64,000 bases of DNA, taken from NCBI GenBank assembly GCA_037441775.1, contig JBBIRO010000012.1:1-64000 (forward strand), in the 5' to 3' direction. Positions 25,539-33,577 of this stretch are shown here, piece after piece. The notes below the pieces were generated by a model. That model saw nothing but the letters and a program-made list of their open reading frames with translations. It did no database searches and had not been told where the DNA came from. The position numbers and the translations under genes are program-made. The DNA is from CAMTWB01 sp037441775 (GTDB taxonomy: Bacteria; Desulfobacterota; Syntrophia; Syntrophales; CAMTWB01). Within the stretch, counting starts at the first letter, position 1, and each line of letters begins with the position of its first letter.

Positions 25539-26501
25539 CTATACCGCTTCGATGGTTGAAGGCGGTTTCGGGGTGATGTTATAGGTCACGCTGACCACGC
25601 CAGGAATTGCATTGACGATCTTGCCGGCGATTCTCTCCAGAGTTTCATGGGGCAATCTCGTCGCCTTTGCCGATCGGGCATCGACACTGTCCCAGCAACG
25701 CACCTCTATCTGGAGGCCGAAATCCCTTTGCCCATCCCGAATACCCGTTACGCGGTCCTCGTGCAGTATGGCCATATATTGAAAGACTTTCATCCCTGAC
25801 AGTTCTTTTTCCACAATGGCGGTGGCTTTCCTGACGATCTTCACGCGTTCCGGCGTCACCTCCCCCAGTACCCGTGCCGCCAAGGCTGGTCCGGGAAAAG
25901 GAATCCGGTCAAAAAGCGCCGCCGGCAGGCCCAGCGCCGCCCCGACCTTGCGCACCCCGTCCTTGCGCAGTTGAATCAGGGGCTCGATAATATTATAACC
26001 GAATGCCTTCTGGGGATCGATGCCGAGCTGCTCAAAAACATTGTGCTGCCGCTTGATCCCCGCCACGGTTTCGTCAATATCCGTAAGAATGGTTCCCTGG
26101 AGGAGATGCTTCGCGCCGCTCTGCACAACCAACTGTGCGAATACGTCTTTATAGAAAGTCTGGGTAATGGCCTCCCGTTTTTCCTCAGGGTCCGTAATAC
26201 CTTTCAGAGCTTTAAAGAAAGCCTTTCTGGCGTCAATAATTTCTATTGGAATGCCGATTGACTGGAAGTGCGATTTGACCTGTTTCGGCTCATTCTGCCG
26301 CATGAGTCCGTTGTCGATAAAGCAGGTTTTGAGTCGGTCGCCCAGAGCGCGGTGACCCAGGGCCGTCACGACTGATGAATCAACCCCTCCGGACAGAGCG
26401 TTGATGGCAATGCCCTTGCCAACGTTTTTTCTTATTTCCGTCACTTTATCGGCAATGAACTGCTCGGCATTCAATTCACCGGCCCTGATTTCTGTTGTCA
26501 T
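25539..26501 (-). CDS. Stand-alone GMP synthase ATP-pyrophosphatase subunit (GuaA C-half)
   Basis: Adenylates XMP and aminates it to GMP. The 320-residue protein holds the ATP-pyrophosphatase PP-loop ALSGGVDSSVV (about 34-44), LLQGTILTDIDET, the linker FPGPALAARVLGE and a GuaA-type C-terminal end ITPKPPSTIEAV. The glutamine amidotransferase domain that normally precedes these in bacterial GuaA is absent, as in the two-subunit archaeal enzyme. The text differs from common bacterial GuaA in several places (HNVFEQLGIDP instead of HHNVGGLP). No amidotransferase gene is nearby. It may use a partner encoded elsewhere, free ammonia, or another substrate. Confidence 0.85.
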   Translation of the reverse strand: MTTEIRAGELNAEQFIADKVTEIRKNVGKGIAINALSGGVDSSVVTALGHRALGDRLKTCFIDNGLMRQNEPKQVKSHFQSIGIPIEIIDARKAFFKALKGITDPEEKREAITQTFYKDVFAQLVVQSGAKHLLQGTILTDIDETVAGIKRQHNVFEQLGIDPQKAFGYNIIEPLIQLRKDGVRKVGAALGLPAALFDRIPFPGPALAARVLGEVTPERVKIVRKATAIVEKELSGMKVFQYMAILHEDRVTGIRDGQRDFGLQIEVRCWDSVDARSAKATRLPHETLERIAGKIVNAIPGVVSVTYNITPKPPSTIEAV

Positions 26502-26760
26502 AACGACCTTTTCTCCTTAACTGGAATTTTTCATTATTGTTCCCTTAAACAAACTATGGGTTATTATCGTGAGCAACCAGCCGGTTGTCAAGACAAAAAA
26601 GGGCAAGGTGTAAAGAGATTTAGGTAGCGCCGGCATGACAATATGCTTGGGGTTTAGTAAGGTACGGTTTAGCAAGGGACGCGTTTAACTTATCAACTTT
26701 CTATTAAGCAATCCAACCCTCCGGCAAGGCGCTTCTCAGCGGAAGCAGTAAGTTAACAAG

Positions 26761-28776
26761 TTAACAGCGTCCCATCACCTCCCTCTCTACTTCCCGATGA
26801 GCTTCTTCCAGAGTTTCAAAAATACGCGGCGCCACATCCCTTTTCTTCAGCGCGTCGCCCAGTTTTATTCTGATAAAGGCGCTGGTGGTATAACGGCTGG
26901 CGCCGGAATACAAGTTTTCCATCAGGTACTTGACCATGTCCGTGTACTCGTCCACCAGGTCCGGCGCGATACTGAAGTTGTCATAGTTTACTATTGCATA
27001 AACCCGTCTCTCTAAAGGCAGGAGGATATTTTCGACAGCTTCTCTGATCTTTTGCACCTGCAGGCTCGATTTGATCGAGTACCCTTCAAAATTGACGAAA
27101 AAGATGTTCTTGGCCGGATCGTAGTTCAACCGCTCTTCAATGGTCAGATCGAGCATAAATTTACCAAGACCCATCGGTTCTGGTCGGTATATTTTTTCAG
27201 TCATGACGGCGGGATCGCCTTTAATAATGGGCTTAAAGTCCATTAGGGCCAGGATGTCCCTCTCGATATCGATACCAGGGGCCACCTCTGAAAGGGTCAT
27301 GCCCTCCTCGGCTAGGGTAAAGACGCAACGTTCGGTCACATAACTCACCGGTTGCCTTTTGGCTTGGGCGTATTTCCCGCTGAAGGTTACATGCTCCACC
27401 TGGGAAACAAATTTTCGGACCCTGCCTTCGGCAATTATCTTCAACATCCCTTCTTGCACCGAGATTTGCAGTCCCCCGGCAGTGAAGGTACCCATAAAAA
27501 CGAGCTTCTTCGCATTTTGGCTGATGTTGATAAAACCTCCCGCGCCGGCAAGTCTAGGACCGAACTTGCTCACATTGACATTCCCCTGCGCGTCAACCTG
27601 AGCCATTCCCAGGCAGCAGAGGTCCAGAGCGCCGCCATCGTAAAAATCGAACATGGAACTCATTTCGATGAGCGCATCGGTATTAGTCGCGGCGCCAAAA
27701 TTGAGGCCTCCGGCGGGGATGCCTCCGATCACCCCCGGTTCGGCGGTAAGTGTTATGTAATCAAGAATTTTTTCTTCGTTGGCGACTTCGGCTACCCCCT
27801 CCGGCATTCCAAACCCCAAGTTGACAAGGTTGTTGGCCTGAAGTTCCAACGCGGCCCGTCGGGCGATAACCTTGCGCTCTCCCATTTCCATAGTCGGGAT
27901 GAAGTGAGTCGGAACGCGAATTTCTCCACTGAATGATGGATTGTAGGGTAGAGCAAAGGTCTGCCAGTGGTTTTCCGGCCCGGCCATTACTATACAGTCC
28001 ACCATAATTCCGGGAATTTTCACTTCCCTGGCCCTTAGAGAACCCCGTTCGGCAATCCGCTCCACCTGAACTATGACATAGCCGCTTGAATTCTTGGCGG
28101 CCATCGCCATCGCCAGGCTGTCTAGGGTCAGGGCCTCCTTTTCCATGGTTACATTACCATCGGCATCGGCCGTGGTACCCCTTAATATTGCAACATTAAT
28201 CGGGAAGGTCTTGTAGGCCACGTACTCCTGTCCGTCAAAGGAGATGAGTTCCACCAGAGCCTCGGTGGTTACAGCGTTAATTTTACCGCCACCATTTCTG
28301 GGATCGACAAATGTTCCCAGGCCGACCGACGAAATAGTCCTCGGCTTGTGAGCGGCGATATCCCTGAACATCTGCGATATGACACCCTGAGGCAGGTTGT
28401 AGGCTTCTATCTTGTTTTCGAAGGCGAGCTTCTGGAGTTTCGGAGCCAGACCCCAGTGTCCCCCCACAATCCTCTTGACCAGGCCCTCATGGCCGAGGTG
28501 ATTGAGCCCGCGGTCCCTGCCGTCGCCCTGACCGGCGGCATACAACAGGGTCAGTTCCCGGGGGTGGCCGGTATTGAGGAATCGCTTTTCCAGGGCAATG
28601 GCAATCTCTTCGGCAAAGCCGATGCCGACAAATCCGCCGGTCGCCACTGTGTCGCCGTCACGAATGATCTGAACCGCCTCGGCGGCGGATACAACTTTCC
28701 CCTTCCCCAACCGCTGCTGCGAAAGGGATGACGTTATAGGATGAGCAGCAACCTGGGTCCATCCGCCGTCATTCAT
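26761..28776 (-). CDS. Fused type I CoA-transferase (propionate CoA-transferase-like) with extra C-terminal domain
   Basis: Transfers CoA between short carboxylic acids. The 671-residue protein has the alpha part (about 25-270, GDTVATGGFVGIGFAEE) and beta part (about 315-520), with TAEPGVIGGIPAGGLNFGA around the presumed catalytic glutamate, and DFYDGGALDLCCLGMAQVD. This is the pattern of propionate CoA-transferase/YdiF, which are about 520-530 residues. The extra C-terminal domain (about 530-671: NIFFVNFEGYSIKSSLQ, then ERRVYAIVNYDNFSIAPDLV) is alpha/beta in pattern, perhaps STAS/SpoIIAA-like. The ATG overlaps the maoC stop (ATGA), so 28776 is the start. Last gene of the SDR-TRAP operon. Confidence 0.85.
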   Translation of the reverse strand: MNDGGWTQVAAHPITSSLSQQRLGKGKVVSAAEAVQIIRDGDTVATGGFVGIGFAEEIAIALEKRFLNTGHPRELTLLYAAGQGDGRDRGLNHLGHEGLVKRIVGGHWGLAPKLQKLAFENKIEAYNLPQGVISQMFRDIAAHKPRTISSVGLGTFVDPRNGGGKINAVTTEALVELISFDGQEYVAYKTFPINVAILRGTTADADGNVTMEKEALTLDSLAMAMAAKNSSGYVIVQVERIAERGSLRAREVKIPGIMVDCIVMAGPENHWQTFALPYNPSFSGEIRVPTHFIPTMEMGERKVIARRAALELQANNLVNLGFGMPEGVAEVANEEKILDYITLTAEPGVIGGIPAGGLNFGAATNTDALIEMSSMFDFYDGGALDLCCLGMAQVDAQGNVNVSKFGPRLAGAGGFINISQNAKKLVFMGTFTAGGLQISVQEGMLKIIAEGRVRKFVSQVEHVTFSGKYAQAKRQPVSYVTERCVFTLAEEGMTLSEVAPGIDIERDILALMDFKPIIKGDPAVMTEKIYRPEPMGLGKFMLDLTIEERLNYDPAKNIFFVNFEGYSIKSSLQVQKIREAVENILLPLERRVYAIVNYDNFSIAPDLVDEYTDMVKYLMENLYSGASRYTTSAFIRIKLGDALKKRDVAPRIFETLEEAHREVEREVMGRC

Positions 28777-29213
28777 CTTATGCCTCCGCTGGCATTGGAG
28801 AACGGCCGGGGCGGGCTTACAATTGCCTCGCCGTCCAAAACGAGCAAACCATCCTGATTGATGCAAGTCGTTTTGACTCTCACATTTTTTGCCATTATTT
28901 CGATTATTTCAACCGCGGCGGTAATGGTGTCGCCGATGTGCACAGGCACAAGAAACTTCAGTTCCTGCTTAAGATATACTGTTCCCGGCCCCGGTAGCTT
29001 GTTGCCGAGCACTCCGGAAATCAGCCCGCCCAACAGCATCCCGTGCACGATTCGCGTCTTGAAAAATGTCTGTCTAGCGTATTGCTCATTGATATGGGCG
29101 GGATTAATGTCGCCCGTCACCCCGGCAAAAAGGCACACATCGGCTTCCGTAATCGTTTTGGCAAATTCAGCTCGGTCACCAACTCTCAGCTCTTGCAGTG
29201 TCTTACCTATCAT
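28773..29213 (-). CDS. MaoC-family (R)-specific enoyl-CoA hydratase
   Basis: Adds water to enoyl-CoA to give (R)-3-hydroxyacyl-CoA. The 146-residue protein is a single hot-dog domain similar to PhaJ, with the catalytic set in FAGVTGDINPAHINEQYA (Asp and His, about 30-47) and the FKTRIVHGML segment. The position between TRAP permease and CoA-transferase and the 4-base overlap with the latter suggest both act on the same imported acid. Confidence 0.9.
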   Translation of the reverse strand: MIGKTLQELRVGDRAEFAKTITEADVCLFAGVTGDINPAHINEQYARQTFFKTRIVHGMLLGGLISGVLGNKLPGPGTVYLKQELKFLVPVHIGDTITAAVEIIEIMAKNVRVKTTCINQDGLLVLDGEAIVSPPRPFSNASGGIR

Positions 29214-29257
29214 TGCGTTTTCTCTGTTTTCTTTGCCCCATCTTGCTCAAAACAGCC

Positions 29258-30580
29258 TCACCTGAGCATCAAATTCGGCAGCCATAAGGTCAAGGCCGGC
29301 CAGTAGGTAAAGATCAAAAGCCCGATGAGCTGGATGATCAGAAAAGGTATTACGCCGCGATAGATATGGGACAATTTTACATCCTTGATTCCCAGACCGG
29401 AAAGGTAGAAGAGGGCATAGCCGAAGGGCGGCGAGAGAAACGACATCTGGAGGTTCACCGCCATCATGATGACAAACCATACGATATCGAAGCCCAGGGC
29501 CTTGGCGACCGGCAGAAAAATGGGGAAGACAATCATCACGATACCGATCCATTCAATGAACATCCCTAAAATGATCAGGACGAACATCATCAGGAAATAG
29601 GTTCCCCATTTCCCCAATCCCAGCCCCAGCATGGCGTCAACCAGCGCGGTGCCGCCTCCCATCCCAAGGAATACCGCTGTGAAGCAAGAGGCCCCGATCA
29701 CGATGATCAACACCATGGTAGTGGCTTTGGCGGTCTGGTAAAGACAGTCCTTGAAAGTATCCCATGAAAATTTGCCGTAAATAACCATCAGGATAAAGGC
29801 GGCAAAGGCGCCAACGCCGGCCGCCTCCGTCGGTGTTGCCAACCCAAAAAAGATGGAACCTAAAACGGTGAAGATAAGCCCCAGCGGCGGCAGCGCATAT
29901 TTCAACGAGTCTATTATGACCTCTTTTTTGGAAATGCCGACCATTTCTTCGGGGGGCACGGGCGGTCCCAACGACGGGTTTAAGCCGCAGCGGATCGCAA
30001 TATAGATCATATATAGGATACCCAGGGCAACTCCGGGGAAGACCGCGCCCAAAAGGAGCCGGCCCACCGAAATGGCCGCCTGATCACCCATAATGACCAG
30101 CATGATGCTGGGTGGGATCAGGATGCCCAGGCTGCCGCCGGCGGCAACCATTCCCATGGTCATCTCTTTTTGATAGCCATAGCGGATTAGAAGGGGGCCA
30201 GCTAAAAGTCCCATGGTAACCACCGAGGCGCCTATTATGCCCGTACAGGCGGCAAAGACGATGCAAACCCAAATGACCGCCAGTCCCAGGCCGCCGCGGA
30301 TCGGTCCTAAAAGGAAGCGCAGTGATTTGAAGAGGCCGTCGGCCACGCCGGAGACGGTGAGAAAATTCCCCATTAAAATAAACAAGGTTATCGCCACCAG
30401 GACAAAGTTGTCCATTACCCCGTATATACGGTTGATAACTATTGGCACAAAATTGGCCCCCATAAAGATGTAGCCGTATATTACGCCCACCCCGCCCAAG
30501 ACAAAGGCCAGTGGATGACCCAAAAATAAAAAAACCACCAGGACAACAAACATGGAAATGGCTATCATTTCTGGACTCAT
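29258..30580 (-). CDS. dctM: TRAP transporter large permease (DctM)
   Basis: The 440-residue membrane subunit that moves the substrate with sodium or protons. About twelve hydrophobic segments are visible; hallmark pieces are LAGPLLIRYGYQKEMTMGMVAA (first part LAGPLLIRYGYQK), GSLGILIPPSIMLVIMG (about 145) and FGLATPTEAAGVGAFAAF (about 255). Normal length. Its ATG overlaps the dctQ stop. Confidence 0.95.
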   Translation of the reverse strand: MSPEMIAISMFVVLVVFLFLGHPLAFVLGGVGVIYGYIFMGANFVPIVINRIYGVMDNFVLVAITLFILMGNFLTVSGVADGLFKSLRFLLGPIRGGLGLAVIWVCIVFAACTGIIGASVVTMGLLAGPLLIRYGYQKEMTMGMVAAGGSLGILIPPSIMLVIMGDQAAISVGRLLLGAVFPGVALGILYMIYIAIRCGLNPSLGPPVPPEEMVGISKKEVIIDSLKYALPPLGLIFTVLGSIFFGLATPTEAAGVGAFAAFILMVIYGKFSWDTFKDCLYQTAKATTMVLIIVIGASCFTAVFLGMGGGTALVDAMLGLGLGKWGTYFLMMFVLIILGMFIEWIGIVMIVFPIFLPVAKALGFDIVWFVIMMAVNLQMSFLSPPFGYALFYLSGLGIKDVKLSHIYRGVIPFLIIQLIGLLIFTYWPALTLWLPNLMLR

Positions 30581-31098
30581 CGTTTTGCCCCCTCGTCTTG
30601 CAAGGATGAGATGATTTTAAGAAACTCCGCCAGGCCCTGAATGATCAGCATCAAGGCCGTTAAGGGAATGACCGTCTTGATGGGATACAATGGCGGGCTC
30701 CAAGTGCTCCAGGAGCGCTCCCACATCGACCAGGAATCGAACGCGTAGGATATTCCGTAAGCTAAGATAACGAACGCAAAAGGAAAAAATAAAACCACAT
30801 AATTGAAAATGGCTATATACGCTTTAGTCCGGGTTGAAAACCCTTTGACAATCAAGTCGATGCTCACATGGGAGGAATGTTTAAGCCCGTAGGCAGCCAC
30901 CAGCATGAAGTGGGCCCCGTAGAGGAAATTGCTCAGTTCAAAGCTCCATATGGTCGGAACATTCATGGCCCGGGAGATCACCTCAAAGACAATCAGACAG
31001 GTCAAGGGAACGACCAGGAAACTGAACAGTTTGCCGCTCCATTCGCTCAGCCGATCTATATTTTTTACTATCAGGCCTAACTTACTTTCTTCCATCAT
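30577..31098 (-). CDS. dctQ: TRAP transporter small permease (DctQ)
   Basis: A 173-residue, four-helix membrane subunit. The segment LSNFLYGAHFMLVAAYGLKH followed by HVSIDLIVKGFSTR is typical of DctQ. It starts MMEESKLG, with either Met possible, and overlaps dctM by 4 bases. It is separated from dctP by a strong hairpin (31124-31155). Confidence 0.92.
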   Translation of the reverse strand: MMEESKLGLIVKNIDRLSEWSGKLFSFLVVPLTCLIVFEVISRAMNVPTIWSFELSNFLYGAHFMLVAAYGLKHSSHVSIDLIVKGFSTRTKAYIAIFNYVVLFFPFAFVILAYGISYAFDSWSMWERSWSTWSPPLYPIKTVIPLTALMLIIQGLAEFLKIISSLQDEGAKR

Positions 31099-31123
31099 GA
31101 TAATCCTCTGTGCATGCGGATTT

Positions 31124-31155
31124 ATTGGACCCCCCTGTCGCCAGGGGAGTCCAAT
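31124..31155 (-). promoter_or_regulatory. Intercistronic hairpin between dctP and dctQ
   Basis: 31124-31137 pairs with 31142-31155 around a 4-base loop. In minus-strand RNA all 14 pairs form, one as G-U. No U-tract follows, so it is probably an mRNA-stabilising or processing hairpin that lets the binding protein be made in excess over the permease, rather than a full terminator. That function is inferred. Confidence 0.65.
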
Positions 31156-31164
31156 AGCCGTGGC

Positions 31165-32253
31165 CTATTTCAGGCCAGGCAGATTAGGCAGGCTTCCCGG
31201 ATTCCTGCCATGAGTGAAAGGTTCCTGGGTATCCCGGGCAATCCGGAAGTCCTTGAAATACTGGAACATGGAAACTGCCATTTTACTGAAATCGGGGTTC
31301 CTGGCCGATTCCTCAACGAGATATTCCCAGGCGTATTCCTCGACTTTCTTCATTTCTTCCGCCGGGATTTTGAGTACCTGGGTGCCTGCTTTGCGGAATT
31401 TTTCCAGGGCCTCGATGTTACCAACCTCAAACCAGCTGCTCATATAGGCCGTGGTAGCCTGAGCGGCATACTCGACGATCAGTTTAAGATCTGCCGGCAG
31501 CTTTGCCCAGGCGTCCTTGTTAATCATCACTCCGATAACGGAGGCCGGCTGATGCCAGCCGGGGCCGTGGTTGAACTTGGTCACTTCGGCAAAACCCATC
31601 CCCCAGTCGATCGAAGGACTGCTGAACTCGGCGCCGTCAATGGTCCCCAACTGTAGGGCCTGATAGATCTCCCCGCCGGGCAGCATCACCTGGGCGGCTC
31701 CTAGCCTTTTTAGAATGTGGCCCATGGCGCGACCAGCCATGCGGAGTTTTTTGCCTTTGAAATCAGCCAGGTTCTTGATGGGAACCCGGGAGCGGACTCC
31801 CGACTCCATGGGGGTTACGGCGCACAGGAAATAGACCATGTTGAATTTGCCGTACATTTCATTGTAAAGGTCCTTCCCCCCGCCATGATAGTACCAGTTG
31901 ACGTAGTCATACTGGCCCAGCCCCATGGGGTAGGAACCCATCAGGTCGAAAACGGAGTTTTTACCGCCCCAGTAGCCGGGCCAGTCGCCGCCCGCCTCCA
32001 CAGTCCCTCTGGAGACGGCGTCAAAAACACCCGGAGTCGGAACCAGTTCACCCGCGCTATGCACCCTGATCTGCAGTCGACCGCCGCTGAGTTCCCCCAC
32101 CAGTTTGGCGAAGCGTTTGTCAACCTCGATAATGTTAATCGCCGGAGTCCAGGTGGAAGCGAGCTTCCAGTGGATAGTCTGGGACCAGGCCGCTCCGATG
32201 GAAAAAGCTGTAAACATGATCGACGCAAAGATAATTCCCAGTATTCTTTTCAT
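31165..32253 (-). CDS. dctP: TRAP transporter periplasmic substrate-binding protein (DctP)
   Basis: A 362-residue exported binding protein that captures the substrate for DctQM. The signal peptide is residues 1-23 (cleavage near AAWSQT). The ligand-binding arginine lies in the KKLRMAG segment, and VMLPGGEIYQALQLGTIDGAE and WHQPASVIGVMINKDAW resemble the binding proteins for 2-oxo and hydroxy acids (TakP group). Start 32253 is set by GGGGG at about 6 bases upstream; the longer frame to 32334 would put 27 charged residues before the signal peptide. Substrate is a carboxylate by family; exact identity is unknown. Confidence 0.92.
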   Translation of the reverse strand: MKRILGIIFASIMFTAFSIGAAWSQTIHWKLASTWTPAINIIEVDKRFAKLVGELSGGRLQIRVHSAGELVPTPGVFDAVSRGTVEAGGDWPGYWGGKNSVFDLMGSYPMGLGQYDYVNWYYHGGGKDLYNEMYGKFNMVYFLCAVTPMESGVRSRVPIKNLADFKGKKLRMAGRAMGHILKRLGAAQVMLPGGEIYQALQLGTIDGAEFSSPSIDWGMGFAEVTKFNHGPGWHQPASVIGVMINKDAWAKLPADLKLIVEYAAQATTAYMSSWFEVGNIEALEKFRKAGTQVLKIPAEEMKKVEEYAWEYLVEESARNPDFSKMAVSMFQYFKDFRIARDTQEPFTHGRNPGSLPNLPGLK

Positions 32254-32399
32254 CTTTAACCCCCTTTTTTTATGTTTTATCCGTTCTGCCTGCCTCTCGC
32301 AGCAGTAGTTGCTACGAGTTTCCCGAGGTGCCAATTTTTTATCCCTGCCGCAATCACCTCCTTTGAACGAAAATACAAAAAACCAATGAAAAGGTCAGC

Positions 32400-33255
32400 T
32401 CAATAGGTCTTGACCATGCCGCCATCAAAGAGTAGATCGCCGCCCACCAGATAATTGCCGTGAGCAGAAAAGCCAAAGACGAAGAGATTGGCCACCTCCA
32501 CCGGCGTCATCATATCCTTCACCTGGGATCTGCCCATCATGATGTCCCGCACCACTTCGGCAGACGTTATCCCCCGCTGCCGTGCCTGTTCTGGTATCTG
32601 CTTCAGAGCCAGCGGAGTTTTGACAAAACCGACGCTNNNNNNNNNNNNNNATTCCCCCCCCCCCTTCAGCAGAGATGGACTGGGAAAGACCGCGCAGCCC
32701 AAACTTGGTTATGTTGTAAACCGGTTTATTTTTAGTTACCATATGACCGTGGACCGAGCACATGTTGCCGATTGCTCCGGTTCCGCCCGAGCTGCTCTTC
32801 ATATGGGGGATACAGAGCTTGGAGAGGAAGAAGGGGGCCCGAAGCATAATCCGCTGCATCTTGTCGTAGATACTCATAGGAAAATCTTCGATCGCGTTGA
32901 TGTGCTGGAATCCCGCAATGTTGCAGAGGTATTTGATTGCGCCGTGTGAGGCGGCGGTTTTAACCAGAGCTTCGATCTCATCGTCATTCTCGAGGTTCGC
33001 CGGAACAAAAACAACCTCGCCGCCTAGCATTTTGGCCCTCTCTACGGTAAGCTTGCCGCCATCAACATTCAAATCGGTTCCCACTACCTTAAGCCCATTT
33101 ACCGCCAGGGCAATAGCCACCGCCCGACCAACACCACTGGCGGCGCCAGTCACGATAGCAACATTTTGGGAAATGAAATTTTTATCTTTGATAACCAAAA
33201 CATCATCCTGCCAGATTAAAGGCTCCTGCAGTTCATTGTTTATCTGTGGCTCCAT
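32400..33255 (-). CDS. SDR-family dehydrogenase (3-hydroxybutyrate dehydrogenase-like), interrupted by assembly gap
   Basis: A short-chain dehydrogenase, read in two pieces. The N-terminal piece has the Rossmann glycines in TGAASGVGRAVA (about 37), the NIAG-type CNIAGFQ and the catalytic Ser and YNITKFG (Tyr, Lys). The C-terminal piece, in another frame after the gap, has SVGFVKTPLALKQIPEQA and ends VGGDLLFDGGMVKTY. The 14 N (32637-32650) and a poly-C run just beside them break the frame; about ten residues seem missing compared with relatives. The gene is most likely intact in the organism. AAGGAGG lies 6 bases before the ATG. It is the first gene after the sigma-54 promoter at 33389-33403. 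Confidence 0.82.
32637..32650. other. Assembly gap (14 N)
   Basis: Fourteen unknown bases, followed by a run of ten C residues that is probably a sequencing or assembly artefact. It lies inside the SDR dehydrogenase gene and causes its apparent frameshift. Confidence 0.98.
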
Positions 33256-33388
33256 GGGTTGCCTCCTTTTTCAAGAAACGATACTTCATCAAAACGGCAT
33301 CGCTTAGAGCGCGTGGGGTTTTACCCGGGAAAACCATAAGAGTGGCGGTTACGGAATTAATTTATTATTTTCGGATAAAACTTGTACC

Positions 33389-33403
33389 GCAACAATCATG
33401 CCA
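33389..33403 (-). promoter_or_regulatory. Sigma-54 (-24/-12) promoter of the SDR-TRAP-CoA-transferase operon
   Basis: On the minus strand TGGCATG-ATTG-TTGC (33403 to 33389) matches the consensus TGGCACG-N4-TTGC at all but one position, with the required GG-to-GC spacing. Transcription would begin near 33378, about 120 bases before the SDR ATG. A sigma-54 activator gene ends 170 bases upstream. Confidence 0.75.
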
Positions 33404-33487
33404 TAATGACAATTGCGTCCAAACCCACGGTAGGACTGGTTGGAATCGGCAAACTGTTGGAATAAGGTTTTAGCGGTGTATCTCAAC

Positions 33488-33577
33488 TGCTACATGGGTA
33501 AAATGCTGAAGAAGTTGGCTGAGCCTGCTCGCTCGCACTGTTGTTTACAGTATGCTACATGTAGACAAGATGCTACA
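33488..33577. promoter_or_regulatory. Candidate enhancer sites of the sigma-54 activator (three TGCTACA repeats)
   Basis: TGCTACA occurs at 33488-33494, 33553-33559 and 33571-33577. The second lies within an imperfect palindrome, TGTTTACA and TGTAGACA flanking GTATGCTACA. They stand about 85-190 bases upstream of the -24/-12 promoter, the usual place for enhancer sites. Binding is inferred. Confidence 0.4.

Noticed and set aside
32400..33255. SDR gene as a true pseudogene
   Set aside because: The break coincides exactly with unknown bases and a suspicious poly-C run; both halves keep all conserved motifs.
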